Shown here: positions 32,663 through 42,155 of the stretch, in pieces
Position numbering within the stretch: the stretch's first letter is position 1
Layout: each line of letters begins with the position of its first letter
From: an uncultured Oscillospiraceae bacterium
GTDB lineage: Bacteria > Bacillota > Clostridia > Oscillospirales > Acutalibacteraceae
Length of the DNA: 64,000 nt
Assembly: GCA_900543215.1 (NCBI GenBank)
Contig: UQQR01000003.1
Coordinates: forward strand, 1-64,000
Direction of reading: 5' to 3'
Program-made: the position numbers and the translations under genes
Notes under the pieces: generated by a model
What the model was told of the DNA's origin: nothing
The model's database searches: none
What the model saw: the letters and a program-made list of their open reading frames with translations, nothing else

Positions 32663-33409
32663 TTATTTTACAAGTGCCGCCATAAGCTTTTTGGATTTCG
32701 GTATTGTCTTTAAAAAGCTCTCGAACGCCAAAAGGAAATGATTGTTGTCAGCCAGCATATCCTTAACGCCTTTTTCGGTGTTTTCATCATTATACGCCGC
32801 GGCGCAAAGGACAGCGACAACGGTATTTACGGTGTCCTTATCGCCCTTAACATACATATCGCCCAAAATATCATAAAGCTTTTTGATCTGCTTTTTATTA
32901 CCTGATCTTAAAACATTTTTGATGTGCGGAACCAAATGCTCGCCGAAGAAATTAAGATACAAAAAGTTGCCGCACTGTGCGATATGATCCTTATATTCGT
33001 CCTTAAGCGACGGGAAAAAGTCAAGCATTTTCTTTGCAAAGCCCGTAACTGTAATACTTCCGATTTTTGAAACGGTGGGAAGCTCTACTTCCTCGCCCGA
33101 GGCTGTGCGTTTAAGTTTTATACCCATATTTTTTCTGAGCGAAGCGGTAAAATCCATACCGACGGACGCCGCGTCCTTTGCGGTTTGCGAATCATCGAAA
33201 AGCCAAGCGCTTATTTCCTTAAACTCTCCGATTTCTCCGTCCGCAATCTCAGCCACATTAAGAGTATACATCTGGCGGCTCTCGTTATATTCCACCTTGA
33301 CAGCTCTCGTATCGTTTTTATAACTGCCGTCCGCCGACAGCTTAAAGCTCTGCTCATCCAAAAACGGCTGCATTTCCTCAATTACTTTATCAAAATATCT
33401 GTTATCCAC
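32663..33409 (-). CDS. Conserved protein of unknown function
   Basis: A 248-residue soluble protein. The first ~90 residues are beta-rich and aspartate-rich (KVEYNESRQMYTLNVAEI), the remainder is helical (FAKKMLDFFPSLKDEYKDHI, NKKQIKKLYDILGDMYV), ending with a helix-loop-helix bundle (FLKTIPKSKKLMAALVK). I do not recognise a domain firmly. GTG start with GGTGAGTTATAA. It shares a divergent promoter region with rsmA and probably an mRNA with the SPFH gene. Confidence 0.7.
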   Translation of the reverse strand: MDNRYFDKVIEEMQPFLDEQSFKLSADGSYKNDTRAVKVEYNESRQMYTLNVAEIADGEIGEFKEISAWLFDDSQTAKDAASVGMDFTASLRKNMGIKLKRTASGEEVELPTVSKIGSITVTGFAKKMLDFFPSLKDEYKDHIAQCGNFLYLNFFGEHLVPHIKNVLRSGNKKQIKKLYDILGDMYVKGDKDTVNTVVAVLCAAAYNDENTEKGVKDMLADNNHFLLAFESFLKTIPKSKKLMAALVK

Positions 33410-33541
33410 TTATAACTCACCTGCAAAATTAATATATAAGCTTATTATACATTATAAAACTCGGTTTGTCACCAAAAATTTATTGCAGAGCCAAATTTTA
33501 TAGGTTATAATAAGTAAAAAATAAAGTTTTCGGAGCGAAAT

Positions 33542-34387
33542 ATGAATTTATCTGACATAAATACCGTAAAATCCTTGATTGCGAAAACGGGGTTTGAGTT
33601 TAAAAAATCTCTCGGTCAAAATTTTCTTATAAATCCGGATGTCTGCCCTGCTATGGCAAAGGCCGCCTGCGACAAAGAGACAGGCGTTATAGAAGTAGGT
33701 CCCGGCATAGGCGTGCTTACAAAAGAACTGTCGAAAAATTCGGCAAAGGTTGTTGCGATAGAGCTTGACGAACGCCTGAAAAGAATTTTGCCCGAAACGC
33801 TCGGCGATTGCGAAAACACCGAGGTAATCTACGGCGACGCAATGAAAATAGACCTTAAAAGTCTTATAAAAGAAAAATTCGGCAACTGCAAAAGGGTTGC
33901 GGTGTGTGCCAACCTGCCGTATTATATTACATCACCCGTAATTATGCATTTGCTTGAAAGCCGCCTTCCGATAGACGCGGTAACCGTAATGGTGCAAAAG
34001 GAAGCCGCTGAGCGGCTATGCGCCGAGGTCGGCACAAGAGAAGCCGGCGCTGTAAGCGTTGCTGTAAGCTATTACGCAGAACCCGAAATACTTTTCGGTG
34101 TAGACAGAAAAAGCTTTATGCCGCCCCCGAATGTCGACTCCGCCGTAATACGGTTAAAAATACGCAAAGAGCCGCCCGTAGCCTTAAAAAGCGAAAAAGA
34201 GTTTTTCAAGCTTGTTAAGTGCTGCTTTTCACAGCGCCGAAAAACGCTTGTGAACGCCGTCTCCAACACTGCCGGTACGGACAGGGATGAATTACGCGCG
34301 GCACTCAGAAAACTCAATCTTCCCGAAACCGTAAGGGGCGAAAAGCTTACGCTCGAACAATTAGCCGAGCTTTCAAATATGCTTTAA
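33542..34387 (+). CDS. rsmA: 16S rRNA (adenine(1518)-N6/adenine(1519)-N6)-dimethyltransferase
   Basis: RsmA (KsgA) dimethylates two adjacent adenines in the 3' hairpin of 16S rRNA, a late small-subunit checkpoint. The 281-residue protein has SLGQNFLINPDV, the SAM motif VIEVGPGIGVLTKEL, motif IV NLPYYITSPV and the C-terminal domain with KCCFSQRRKTLVNA. It is a single-gene unit here, ended by a strong terminator. Confidence 0.96.
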   Translation: MNLSDINTVKSLIAKTGFEFKKSLGQNFLINPDVCPAMAKAACDKETGVIEVGPGIGVLTKELSKNSAKVVAIELDERLKRILPETLGDCENTEVIYGDAMKIDLKSLIKEKFGNCKRVAVCANLPYYITSPVIMHLLESRLPIDAVTVMVQKEAAERLCAEVGTREAGAVSVAVSYYAEPEILFGVDRKSFMPPPNVDSAVIRLKIRKEPPVALKSEKEFFKLVKCCFSQRRKTLVNAVSNTAGTDRDELRAALRKLNLPETVRGEKLTLEQLAELSNML

Positions 34388-34389
34388 AA

Positions 34390-34429
34390 AATAAGACCGT
34401 CATCAAATGATGACGGTCTTATTTTTTAT
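34390..34429. terminator. Bidirectional terminator between rsmA and clpX
   Basis: AATAAGACCGTCATCA and its perfect complement, with T6 on the plus side and a matching T-run on the minus side, between convergent genes. Confidence 0.93.
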
Positions 34430-35664
34430 GATGCTTTTCTTTTTATTTCCGCTTCGCCGTTTTCAACGGTTTTTGCGGTTATTGTAATTCCCGTAACCGT
34501 TTCGTCCGACGGAGCCTCAAACATAAATTTCTGCAAAACTCCCTCTATAATAGAGCGAAGTCCTCTCGCGCCCGTTTTGCGTTCTATGGTAAGGTCTGCA
34601 ATCTTGGAAAGCGCGTCCGGCGTAAATTCAAGGTCGATATTATCCATTTTGAAAAGCGCCTTGTATTGTTTGATTATCGAATTTTTAGGTTCGGTCATAA
34701 TCTTAACAAGCGTTTCCTTATCCATACCGCGAAGCGCGGTTATAACAGGAAGTCTGCCGACAAGCTCGGGTATCATTCCGAATTTTACAAGGTCCTGATG
34801 CGTCGCCTGCGTAGAAACAGCCTCTGCCTCAAGAGATTTCGGCGATTTGACATCTGCCCCGAAGCCCAGACTGCTGCCGCCTATACGCCTTTCGATAACC
34901 TTTTCAATTCCGTCGAAAGCGCCGGCACATATAAACAGTATGTTTGTGGTGTCAATCTGAATGAACTCCTGCTGCGGATGCTTTCTTCCGCCCTGCGGGG
35001 GAACATTCGAAACCGTACCCTCAAGAATTTTAAGCAAAGCCTGCTGAACGCCCTCGCCGCTTACATCACGGGTTATAGAGGCGTTTTCCGACTTGCGGGC
35101 TATTTTATCTATTTCGTCAACATAGATTATGCCGCGTTCCGCCTTTTCAATATCGTAATCCGCCGCCTGAATAAGTCTTAAAAGTATGTTTTCCACATCT
35201 TCACCGACATATCCCGCCTCTGTAAGTGTGGTGGCGTCGGTTATCGCAATCGGCACCTCAAGTATTTTCGCAAGCGTCTGCGCAAGGAGCGTTTTTCCGA
35301 CTCCCGTCGGTCCTAACATAAGCACATTGCTCTTATTCAGCTCGACATCGGGGTCATCGTTCTTATAAATTCTTTTATAGTGGTTATATACCGCTACTGA
35401 AAGAGTTTTTTTGGCTTCGTCCTGACCTATAACATATTGGTCAAGCTTTGCCTTTATCTCCTGCGGCTTAGGAAGAACAAAGTCCTTATCCTTTTTGGCA
35501 GGCTTGCTCTTTTTGCCGGCTTCATCATCAAAAAGCAAGGCGTTGCAGAATTCGATACACTGGTCGCAGATATACACGCCCGGACCCTCAACGAGTCTTG
35601 TCACCTCGTCCTGCGTTTTACCGCAGAATGAACAGCGTATCTCATCTTTTTTGTCATTCGGCAT
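34426..35664 (-). CDS. clpX: ATP-dependent protease ATP-binding subunit ClpX
   Basis: ClpX unfolds tagged proteins and feeds them to ClpP. The 412-residue protein has the N-terminal zinc-binding domain (CSFCGKTQDEV ... CDQCIEFC), Walker A GPTGVGKTLLAQTLA, Walker B IIYVDEIDKI, the pore region and the IGF-like loop for ClpP docking (GFGADV region), plus sensor motifs (PELVGRLPVI). It lies directly after clpP and tig, the usual Firmicutes order, separated by 10 bases from clpP. Confidence 0.97.
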   Translation of the reverse strand: MPNDKKDEIRCSFCGKTQDEVTRLVEGPGVYICDQCIEFCNALLFDDEAGKKSKPAKKDKDFVLPKPQEIKAKLDQYVIGQDEAKKTLSVAVYNHYKRIYKNDDPDVELNKSNVLMLGPTGVGKTLLAQTLAKILEVPIAITDATTLTEAGYVGEDVENILLRLIQAADYDIEKAERGIIYVDEIDKIARKSENASITRDVSGEGVQQALLKILEGTVSNVPPQGGRKHPQQEFIQIDTTNILFICAGAFDGIEKVIERRIGGSSLGFGADVKSPKSLEAEAVSTQATHQDLVKFGMIPELVGRLPVITALRGMDKETLVKIMTEPKNSIIKQYKALFKMDNIDLEFTPDALSKIADLTIERKTGARGLRSIIEGVLQKFMFEAPSDETVTGITITAKTVENGEAEIKRKAS

Positions 35665-35674
35665 TTGAATACCT

Positions 35675-36262
35675 CTATCTCTTAGAAATTACTTTGTCGA
35701 TAAGACCGTACTCCGCGGCTTCGGCGGCAGTCATAAAGTTATCCCTTTCGGTGTCGATCTGAATCTGCTCAAGCGGCTTTCCGGTCTCTTCGGCAAGTAT
35801 CTTATTTATATTGCTTCTTATCTGCTCGATGTGATGAGCGTGAATAAGAATATCCGTAGCCTGACCCTGTGCCTGACCGAGCGGCTGATGAATCATAATC
35901 TCGCTGTTGGGAAGAGCAAGTCTCTTGCCCTTTGTTCCGGCAGCCAAAAGGAAAGCACCCATACTTGCCGCCATACCCATACAAATAGTGCTTACATCAC
36001 ACTTTATATACTGCATGGTATCGTAAATTGCCATACCGGCGGTTACCGCACCGCCGGGGCTGTTGATGTAAAAATTAATGTCCTTTTCGGGGTCCTGACC
36101 CTCAAGATAAAGCATCTGAGCGATAATCACGCTGGCAGAGGCGTTGTTTACCTCGTCGTTAAGCATAATTATACGGTCGTTTAAAAGTCTTGAAAAGATG
36201 TCATAGGAGCGTTCGCCCCTGCTTGTTTGTTCGATTACATAAGGTACCAGACTCATATCCAA
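35675..36262 (-). CDS. clpP: ATP-dependent Clp protease proteolytic subunit
   Basis: A 195-residue serine peptidase that forms the barrel of the ClpXP protease. The catalytic Ser is in GMAASMGAFLLAAG, the His in MIHQPLGQAQGQ and the Asp in the ERDNFMTAAEA region; the N-terminal axial loop begins SLVPYVIEQTSRGERSYDI. A TTG at 36262 is 8 bases from GGAGG, whereas the more familiar ATG (MSLVPY) at 36256 is 14 bases away; either may be used, and the difference is two residues. Confidence 0.96.
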   Translation of the reverse strand: MDMSLVPYVIEQTSRGERSYDIFSRLLNDRIIMLNDEVNNASASVIIAQMLYLEGQDPEKDINFYINSPGGAVTAGMAIYDTMQYIKCDVSTICMGMAASMGAFLLAAGTKGKRLALPNSEIMIHQPLGQAQGQATDILIHAHHIEQIRSNINKILAEETGKPLEQIQIDTERDNFMTAAEAAEYGLIDKVISKR

Positions 36263-36315
36263 TATAATTACCTCCGTTAGTCTTAATATTGACCCGAAAT
36301 GCGGTTTATAATCAA

Positions 36316-37689
36316 TTATTTTTCGTCCTTATCGGCAGCTTTCTTTGTTGTTTTCTTTGCCGCCGGCTTCTTAGCGGGAGCTTTTTCCTCCGCCTTGGGC
36401 TCAACCTCTGTAATTACGGCATTTTCCTTTATAAGGTCGATTGCCTTGCCTACCGCAAGATCCTTTGCGACCTCTTCAGCCGGAATAGCGTTCTTAACCT
36501 TATCGGCCTCTACGCCGTAATCCTTGGCAAGCTTCTCGTACTCGGCTTCGATTTCCTTATCATCGGGCTTAATATTCTCAAGCTCAACAATTTTTTCAAG
36601 CGCAAGTCTGTACTTGACCTGAGCCTCCGCCTGGGGACGGAACGATTTTTTGAACTCGTCAATATTCGAATTTGTATATTTAAGGTATGTTTCAAGATTA
36701 AGACCCTGAGACTGAAGTCTGTAAGCAAAATCCTCAACGCACTGGTTAAGACGGTTTTCAAACATAGCCTCCGGGATGTCGCCCTTTATGCTGTCAACTA
36801 TCTGCTGAACAAGCGCGTTTTCGGTAGCTTCCTCAGCCGCTTTCTTCTTGCGCTCGGTAGCCTTTTTCTTAAGATCTGCCTTTAATTCCTTAAGCGTATC
36901 GAATTCGCTTACATCCTTTGCGAACTCATCGTCGACCGCGGGAAGTTCTTTAACCTTTATCTCATGAAGCTTTACCTTGAAAACGGCTTCCTTGCCGGCA
37001 AGCTCCTTAGCGCCGTACTCCTCGGGGAAGGTAACATTAACATCGAATTCATCGCCGATATTCTTGCCTACTATCTGATCCTCAAAGCCGGGGATAAACT
37101 GACCCGAACCCAGTACCAAAGAATGTCCCTCAGCCTTGCCGCCGTCAAATGCCTTGCCGTCCGTAAAGCCCTCAAAATCTATAACAACGGTATCGCCGTT
37201 CTTTGCAGCTCTGTCCTCGACGGATACCATACGGGCATTGCGTTCCGCCATTGCGTTAAGCTCGGCGTTTACCTCGGCGGCGTCAACCTTAACCGCGGTC
37301 TTTTCAGCCTTTAAGCCCTTATATTCGCCGATTTCGATTTCGGGATAGGTTGTAAGCGAAACCTTAAAATCAACGCCGTTCTCCTTTGAGATCGATACGA
37401 GGTCAAAGTCCATCTTATCGTTTATAACCTTAAGACCGGATTCCTTTATCGCGTCCTCAACAAGGTCGTTATAAAGAAGATTGAGGGCGTCCTCGAAGAA
37501 TATCTCGGAGCCGTAATATGTCTCGATTATATGAAGCGGAGCCTTGCCCTTTCTGAAGCCCGGCACATTTATTTTTTTGCCGTTTTTCTTATAAGCCTCG
37601 CGAATTGCCTCACGGAATTTCTCGCCGTCAACCGTAATTTCCAGTTGATACCTGTTTGCGTCTATCTTTTTTGTTTCTTTCAAGCTCAT
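36316..37689 (-). CDS. tig: Trigger factor, ribosome-associated chaperone
   Basis: Trigger factor meets nascent chains at the ribosome exit. The 457-residue product has the ribosome-binding signature GFRKGKAP near residue 45, the FKBP-like PPIase domain around 150-235 (GDTVVIDFEGFTDGKAFDGG) and the long C-terminal helical arms. The tail is extended by a Lys/Ala-rich stretch (KAPAKKPAAKKTTKKAADK), absent from most model proteins. The ATG at 37689 follows GGAGGTATAAAA; the longer open frame is not used. It heads the tig-clpP-clpX group. Confidence 0.96.
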   Translation of the reverse strand: MSLKETKKIDANRYQLEITVDGEKFREAIREAYKKNGKKINVPGFRKGKAPLHIIETYYGSEIFFEDALNLLYNDLVEDAIKESGLKVINDKMDFDLVSISKENGVDFKVSLTTYPEIEIGEYKGLKAEKTAVKVDAAEVNAELNAMAERNARMVSVEDRAAKNGDTVVIDFEGFTDGKAFDGGKAEGHSLVLGSGQFIPGFEDQIVGKNIGDEFDVNVTFPEEYGAKELAGKEAVFKVKLHEIKVKELPAVDDEFAKDVSEFDTLKELKADLKKKATERKKKAAEEATENALVQQIVDSIKGDIPEAMFENRLNQCVEDFAYRLQSQGLNLETYLKYTNSNIDEFKKSFRPQAEAQVKYRLALEKIVELENIKPDDKEIEAEYEKLAKDYGVEADKVKNAIPAEEVAKDLAVGKAIDLIKENAVITEVEPKAEEKAPAKKPAAKKTTKKAADKDEK

Positions 37690-37818
37690 TTTTATACCTC
37701 CGAAGTGAAACGAAACCATAATATCTCGTTTTACAATAGTTCAAATCATTATAGCACATTAAGATAATTTTTTCTACATTTTTTTAAATACTTCTGTAAA
37801 TTCGTCAAATTCTATATA

Positions 37819-38496
37819 TTAGACGACTAAAACAGGTGTAAAATCAATGCAATCACACGATATAAGCTTAAATTTTACGCCGTCATACTCGCTTACCGCA
37901 TTATTAAAGCCCGCTCCGTGTATATGACCGTGATAAACCCTCTTTATTCCGTGGCTTTTAATAATATCGAATATTTCGTGACAGACCTCTCCGCCGTACA
38001 CGGACGGATAATGCAAAAATACCTCTGTCGGAAGTCCCGTTTTCTCCGCCTGATTAAGCGACGCTTCAAGCCTGCCCGCCTCACGCAAAAGCACCTTTTT
38101 ATCGGCGGTATCGTCATAAAACCAGCCTCTTGTTCCGGCAATCGCTCTGCCCTCGCAAACGGCACAGCTGTTGTAAATTATATCCACGGAATTAAAACCG
38201 TTTTTTAAAAAGAATTCGTGTAACTTTTTTGCCGTACTCCACCACAGATCGTGATTACCCTTTAAAAGCAGCTTTTTACCCGGCAGCTTTTCGAGAAATT
38301 CAAAATCCTTTACCGTTTCCTCAAGCTTTAAGCCCCAGGAGAAGTCGCCCGGCAAAACAACGGTGTCTTCTTCCTTTACAAGCCGTTTCCAATTCGCCGC
38401 TATCCGTTCGGTATGATTATCCCAGCCTTTAAAAATATTCATCGGTTTATCCGTACCGAATGATAAGTGTAGGTCTGAAATGGCATAAATGCTCAA
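37819..38496 (-). CDS. Calcineurin-like metallophosphoesterase
   Basis: A 225-residue dimetal phosphoesterase with all signature motifs: ISDLHLSFG, LPGDFSWG, LKGNHDLWW, LHYPS and YHGHIHG. Such cytosolic proteins can act on nucleotides, nucleic acids or phosphoproteins; this subgroup is uncharacterised. TTG start with AGGTGATTTTAA. The downstream gap to tig has an AT-rich stretch only. Confidence 0.87.
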   Translation of the reverse strand: MSIYAISDLHLSFGTDKPMNIFKGWDNHTERIAANWKRLVKEEDTVVLPGDFSWGLKLEETVKDFEFLEKLPGKKLLLKGNHDLWWSTAKKLHEFFLKNGFNSVDIIYNSCAVCEGRAIAGTRGWFYDDTADKKVLLREAGRLEASLNQAEKTGLPTEVFLHYPSVYGGEVCHEIFDIIKSHGIKRVYHGHIHGAGFNNAVSEYDGVKFKLISCDCIDFTPVLVV

Positions 38497-38586
38497 ATTA
38501 AAATCACCTGCGCTTACTAATAAAAATAATGTTTCTGCACATAATAATCGAGACCCATAATAGGGTCGGAAAGGACTTGACCTAAT

Positions 38587-38751
38587 ATGTCAGATTGCAA
38601 ATGCGAAACAAAGCTGTGCGTAGCCTGCGATGTTAAGAACTGTGTTCATCATACCGCAGACGATATGTGCGCCGCGGGAAAAATTCAAGTCGGACACGGC
38701 GAAGCCAACACATGCAGAGATACCTGCTGTGACACCTTCGAAGCGAAGTAA
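38587..38751 (+). CDS. Small cysteine-rich DUF1540 protein
   Basis: A 54-residue protein with ten cysteines: MSDCKCETKLCVACDVKNC, then VHHTADDMCAAGKIQVGHG and CRDTCCDTFEAK. The CDVxNCVxHxxxxxCxAxxIxVG ... CxxTxCxTF pattern is that of DUF1540, small metal-binding-like proteins common in spore-forming Clostridia and of unknown role. The start codon follows a modest site (AAAGGAC), and a clear terminator follows the stop. A GACCC-ATAATA-GGGTC hairpin lies in its leader. It is the only plus-strand gene between 34430 and 53228. Confidence 0.85.
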   Translation: MSDCKCETKLCVACDVKNCVHHTADDMCAAGKIQVGHGEANTCRDTCCDTFEAK

Positions 38752-38768
38752 GCTTGCCTGTCAAAATT

Positions 38769-38801
38769 AATATCCGGCTATTAAGCCGGATATTTTTTTA
38801 T
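38769..38801. terminator. Bidirectional terminator, DUF1540 gene and thrC
   Basis: AATATCCGGCT and AAGCCGGATATT form a strong stem followed by TTTTTTATTTT on the plus strand, with the thrC stop codon just beyond. Confidence 0.9.
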
Positions 38802-40282
38802 TTTATTCCGAGAGCGGAGTAAACCGCCGAAAGCATTTTATCCTTATCGCATATTTCTTTAAACCGTACCTCGGCTCTTTCAAGCGCCTGTATAGGCTCG
38901 GGCACCTCGGCGCCCGTAATATCGGAAAGCAATTTGACATTGCCGAACTCTGTTCCCGAGTCCCTGTCGCTCACCGCTTTAAGCACGCTGTCCGCAAACT
39001 TATATGGCGACGCGGTCGACGCGATAACCGTAGTTCTGCGGTCGTTTGTCTGTTCCTTATACTGACCGTAAACATTAACCGCAACGGCGGTGTGCGTGTC
39101 GCACAAATACCCGTACTCGCCGAATACCTTGCCTATTGTCTCAAGCGTTTGCCCGTCATTGCAGCAGCCGCCCCAGAAAAGCTCGGTCATTTTAGACTTT
39201 ATACCGCCTGACACCTTAAATGTTCCGCTTTTTGAAAGCTCCTCCTGCATTTTTGCAACCTCTTCATCGTTACAGCCCGACAGCTCGAACAGCATTCTTT
39301 CAAGATTGCTTGAAATAAGTATATCCATAGACGGCGAAACGGTTGTATAAAATTTGCGGTTACGGTCGTAAACTCCCGTTCTTATAAAATCGGTAAGAAC
39401 ATTATTGGAATTTGAGGCGCAGATAAGCTTATTTATCGGCACTCCCATTTTCTTTGCGTAATAAGCCGCGAGAATGTTGCCGAAATTACCCGTCGGCACG
39501 ACAACATTAAAGCCGTCCGCAAGATCTTCGCCGCGAGATATTAAATCACAGTAAGCCGAAACATAATACACTATCTGCGGAGCCAGTCTGCCCCAGTTTA
39601 TTGAATTGGCGGACGAAAACTGCATTCCGTTTTTCGCAAGTTTTTCCTTTACCGCGGCGTCTGTAAATATCTTTTTAACGCCGGTCTGAGCGTCGTCAAA
39701 ATTGCCCCTGATAGCGACTACATGGACATTTCCGCCCTTTTGCGAATCCATCTGAAGCTTCTGCATAGGGCTTACGCCGTCGCTCGGGTAAAAGACTATT
39801 ATTTCGGTATCCGGCACATCACAGAAGCCCTCAAGCGCCGCCTTACCCGTATCACCCGAGGTTGCAACCAAAATAACGGTTTTTTTGCCTGCCGCCGTCT
39901 TTTTTGCCGATGTGGTGAGCAGATACGGCAAAAGCTGAAGAGCAAGATCTTTAAACGCGCAGGTAGGTCCGTGCCACAGCTCAAGGATATTCATATCCCC
40001 GACAACCGAAACAGGCGCCGGTATATCGTTATCAAAGCTGCCTGTGTACGCTCCCCTTACGCAGTAATCGATCTCTTCCTCGGTAAAGTCGTTTAAAAAG
40101 TATTTAAGCACATATTTTGCTCTGCCTATATAATCAAGACCGCAAAGCTTTTTAAAATCCTCATCCGTGAATTTCACAAAGCTGTCCGGCACAAAAAGTC
40201 CGCCCTCAGCCGAAATTCCCTTTGCGATAGCCTCGGCGGCGGTTACTTTAACGGATTTATTCCTTGTACTTATGTAATTCAT
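38798..40282 (-). CDS. thrC: Threonine synthase
   Basis: ThrC makes threonine from O-phosphohomoserine with PLP. The 494-residue protein is of the longer (fungal/E. coli-like) class: N-terminal MNYISTRNKSVKVTAAEAI, the PLP-lysine region HGPTCAFKDLALQLLP, LVATSGDTGKAALEGF and VVPTGNFGNILAAYYAKKMG for phosphate binding. It is a single gene with GGAGTAAAAATCA ribosome site; other threonine genes are not adjacent. Confidence 0.96.
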   Translation of the reverse strand: MNYISTRNKSVKVTAAEAIAKGISAEGGLFVPDSFVKFTDEDFKKLCGLDYIGRAKYVLKYFLNDFTEEEIDYCVRGAYTGSFDNDIPAPVSVVGDMNILELWHGPTCAFKDLALQLLPYLLTTSAKKTAAGKKTVILVATSGDTGKAALEGFCDVPDTEIIVFYPSDGVSPMQKLQMDSQKGGNVHVVAIRGNFDDAQTGVKKIFTDAAVKEKLAKNGMQFSSANSINWGRLAPQIVYYVSAYCDLISRGEDLADGFNVVVPTGNFGNILAAYYAKKMGVPINKLICASNSNNVLTDFIRTGVYDRNRKFYTTVSPSMDILISSNLERMLFELSGCNDEEVAKMQEELSKSGTFKVSGGIKSKMTELFWGGCCNDGQTLETIGKVFGEYGYLCDTHTAVAVNVYGQYKEQTNDRRTTVIASTASPYKFADSVLKAVSDRDSGTEFGNVKLLSDITGAEVPEPIQALERAEVRFKEICDKDKMLSAVYSALGIK

Positions 40283-40321
40283 TGATTTTTACTCCTTGCA
40301 AACCGTACTTCATTCATTTTA

Positions 40322-41179
40322 TTATACACTTGCCGTTTTGTCAAAATAATTTTGAGCATTGAGGTAAAAAATTTTATCAAGCATAGCCTTACCGACACCC
40401 TTTTCGTTAAGCGCCTTATAAAGCGCGGGTACTCCGTCAAGCGACCTGACAGGCGCTTCGGTTTCCGCCCCGTCAAAATCAGAGCCTACCGCAATATTGT
40501 CTTCAAGACCAAGCTCAGCCATATGACATATGTTTTCGTAAAGCCTTTCCACGGTATCTCCGCCCAAAAATTTTGTGTAAAAGCAGAGCCCGATTATTCC
40601 GTTCCTCTGACCTATCAACTTTAACTGCTCGTCTGTCAGGTTGCGTTTCACATCACAGACCGCACGGCAGTTCGAATGTGAGGCTATCGGATACTCCGCC
40701 TGCTCTATCGCCGCAAAAAAACTCTTATCGTTAAGATGCGAAAGATCACAGCAAATTTTCAAGCTGTTAAGCTTTTTAATAACCTCTCTGCCGAATCGGG
40801 TAAGCCCCTTTTCGGTTTTAGAGCCGCCGGCTATACGGTTTTCACCGTTCCAGGTAAGCGTAAGGTATTTAACTCCGTCCTCCTTAAGAGTGTAAAGAAG
40901 ATCGGAATTATGCCCTATCACAGCGCCGCCCTCCACGGCAAAATAGGGCGTAAGGTTGGGAGCTGTGCCGTCAAGCTTTTTCTTAAATCCGTCAAGCACG
41001 GTGCGGTAAAGCTCGTACGGCGACTCCGCGTCGTCCCTTATCCAAACGGCAAAAACCTGCGACCATTTTCCGAAAACCGCTCCCTTATCCGCCGATACGG
41101 CGAGGTCGTTTTTTGAAAACTCCTTATTTTTAAAGCAACATTCATATGCGGTATCGCAATGCAGATCAAAATAATTCAT
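40322..41179 (-). CDS. Membrane dipeptidase-type M19 peptidase
   Basis: A 285-residue zinc dipeptidase of the M19 (renal dipeptidase) family. The first metal motif FDLHCDTA, the bridging Glu in YFAVEGGAVIG, the His of DLSHLND, SHSNCRAVCDVKRNLTDEQ and the late VGSDFDGAE are present. It lacks a signal peptide and is shorter than the usual 320-400 residues. It may cleave dipeptides, including D-amino-acid containing ones, from turnover of wall peptide. Confidence 0.88.
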   Translation of the reverse strand: MNYFDLHCDTAYECCFKNKEFSKNDLAVSADKGAVFGKWSQVFAVWIRDDAESPYELYRTVLDGFKKKLDGTAPNLTPYFAVEGGAVIGHNSDLLYTLKEDGVKYLTLTWNGENRIAGGSKTEKGLTRFGREVIKKLNSLKICCDLSHLNDKSFFAAIEQAEYPIASHSNCRAVCDVKRNLTDEQLKLIGQRNGIIGLCFYTKFLGGDTVERLYENICHMAELGLEDNIAVGSDFDGAETEAPVRSLDGVPALYKALNEKGVGKAMLDKIFYLNAQNYFDKTASV

Positions 41180-41196
41180 AGCAAAACACCGTTACC

Positions 41197-41559
41197 TTAA
41201 AAAGCATTTTTTATGTAATTAAGTCTGTAACCGTTTCTTCCGTCCGATTTTTTGAAAACCGTCACCTCAGCCACATCAAACCTCGGCTGAAGCACCGTTT
41301 CGTACTTACAGAGAAAATCCTCGGCTGCAAGCAAAATACGCTCCTGTTTACGGCGGTCGACCGATTCAGCAGGCGAGACTATACTGCCCTCGGCTCTGGT
41401 TTTTACCTCCGTAAAAATAATGTATTCCCGCGTCTCGGCTATTATGTCAATTTCTCCGAAACGGCACTGATAATTGCGTTTTATTACCGTACAGCCCTTT
41501 TTACTCATAAAATCCGCAACGAGCCGTTCGCCCGTTTCACCCGTTTTTCCGATATTCAT
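41197..41559 (-). CDS. YraN/UPF0102-family putative endonuclease
   Basis: A 120-residue protein of the YraN family with the restriction-endonuclease-like core: GEIDIIAE, then FTEVKTR, preceded by GETGERLVADFMSKKGCTVIKRNYQCRFG. The exact role is unknown. Its ATG overlaps the rnhB stop (ATGA), consistent with the conserved rnhB-yraN pair. Confidence 0.9.
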   Translation of the reverse strand: MNIGKTGETGERLVADFMSKKGCTVIKRNYQCRFGEIDIIAETREYIIFTEVKTRAEGSIVSPAESVDRRKQERILLAAEDFLCKYETVLQPRFDVAEVTVFKKSDGRNGYRLNYIKNAF

Positions 41560-42155
41560 AATATATTTTTAAGAAATGACATACGGTGTATTTCGCACGG
41601 ACCGTATTTTTTGATAAGCTCCGTATGCTCCTTTGTGCCGTAGCCCTTATGCTTTTTAAAATCATACTCGGGATATTTCTTATCGTATTCAAGCATAAGC
41701 CTGTCTCTTGTAACCTTGGCTAGAACCGACGCCGCCGCTACCGACATAGATTTCCCGTCTCCCTTAACCACCGTTTTACACGGAATTTTTATATCCTTAG
41801 GCACACGGTTTCCGTCTATCAGGGCAAAATCGGGCTTCACAGCAAGCCCGTCTATCGCGCGGTTCATTGCAAGAAAAGTGGCTTGCAGAATATTGAGCGT
41901 TTCGATTTCCTCAAGCGTTCCGTAAGCAACACAAAAGTCAATCGCCTTTTCTTTTATTACATCATAAAGCGCCTCGCGTTTTTTTTCGCTCAGTTTTTTT
42001 GAGTCGTTAAGACCCTCTACAACAGCGTCCTCCGGCAGAATTACCGCCGCCGCGCAAACAGGTCCGGCAAGCGGACCTCTGCCTGCCTCGTCAACGCCGC
42101 AAACAAGCTTAAAGCCGCCCGACTTCGCGGCATTTTCATATTCGTAATCAGGCAC
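41556..42155 (-). CDS. rnhB: Ribonuclease HII
   Basis: RnhB removes ribonucleotides from DNA and RNA in RNA-DNA hybrids. The 199-residue protein has CGVDEAGRGPLAGPV with the first catalytic residues, NDSKKLSEKKRE, DFALIDGN and the late KGDGKSMSVAAASVLAKVTRD. GTG start, overlapping the rbgA end by 8 bases. Confidence 0.96.
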   Translation of the reverse strand: MPDYEYENAAKSGGFKLVCGVDEAGRGPLAGPVCAAAVILPEDAVVEGLNDSKKLSEKKREALYDVIKEKAIDFCVAYGTLEEIETLNILQATFLAMNRAIDGLAVKPDFALIDGNRVPKDIKIPCKTVVKGDGKSMSVAAASVLAKVTRDRLMLEYDKKYPEYDFKKHKGYGTKEHTELIKKYGPCEIHRMSFLKNIL

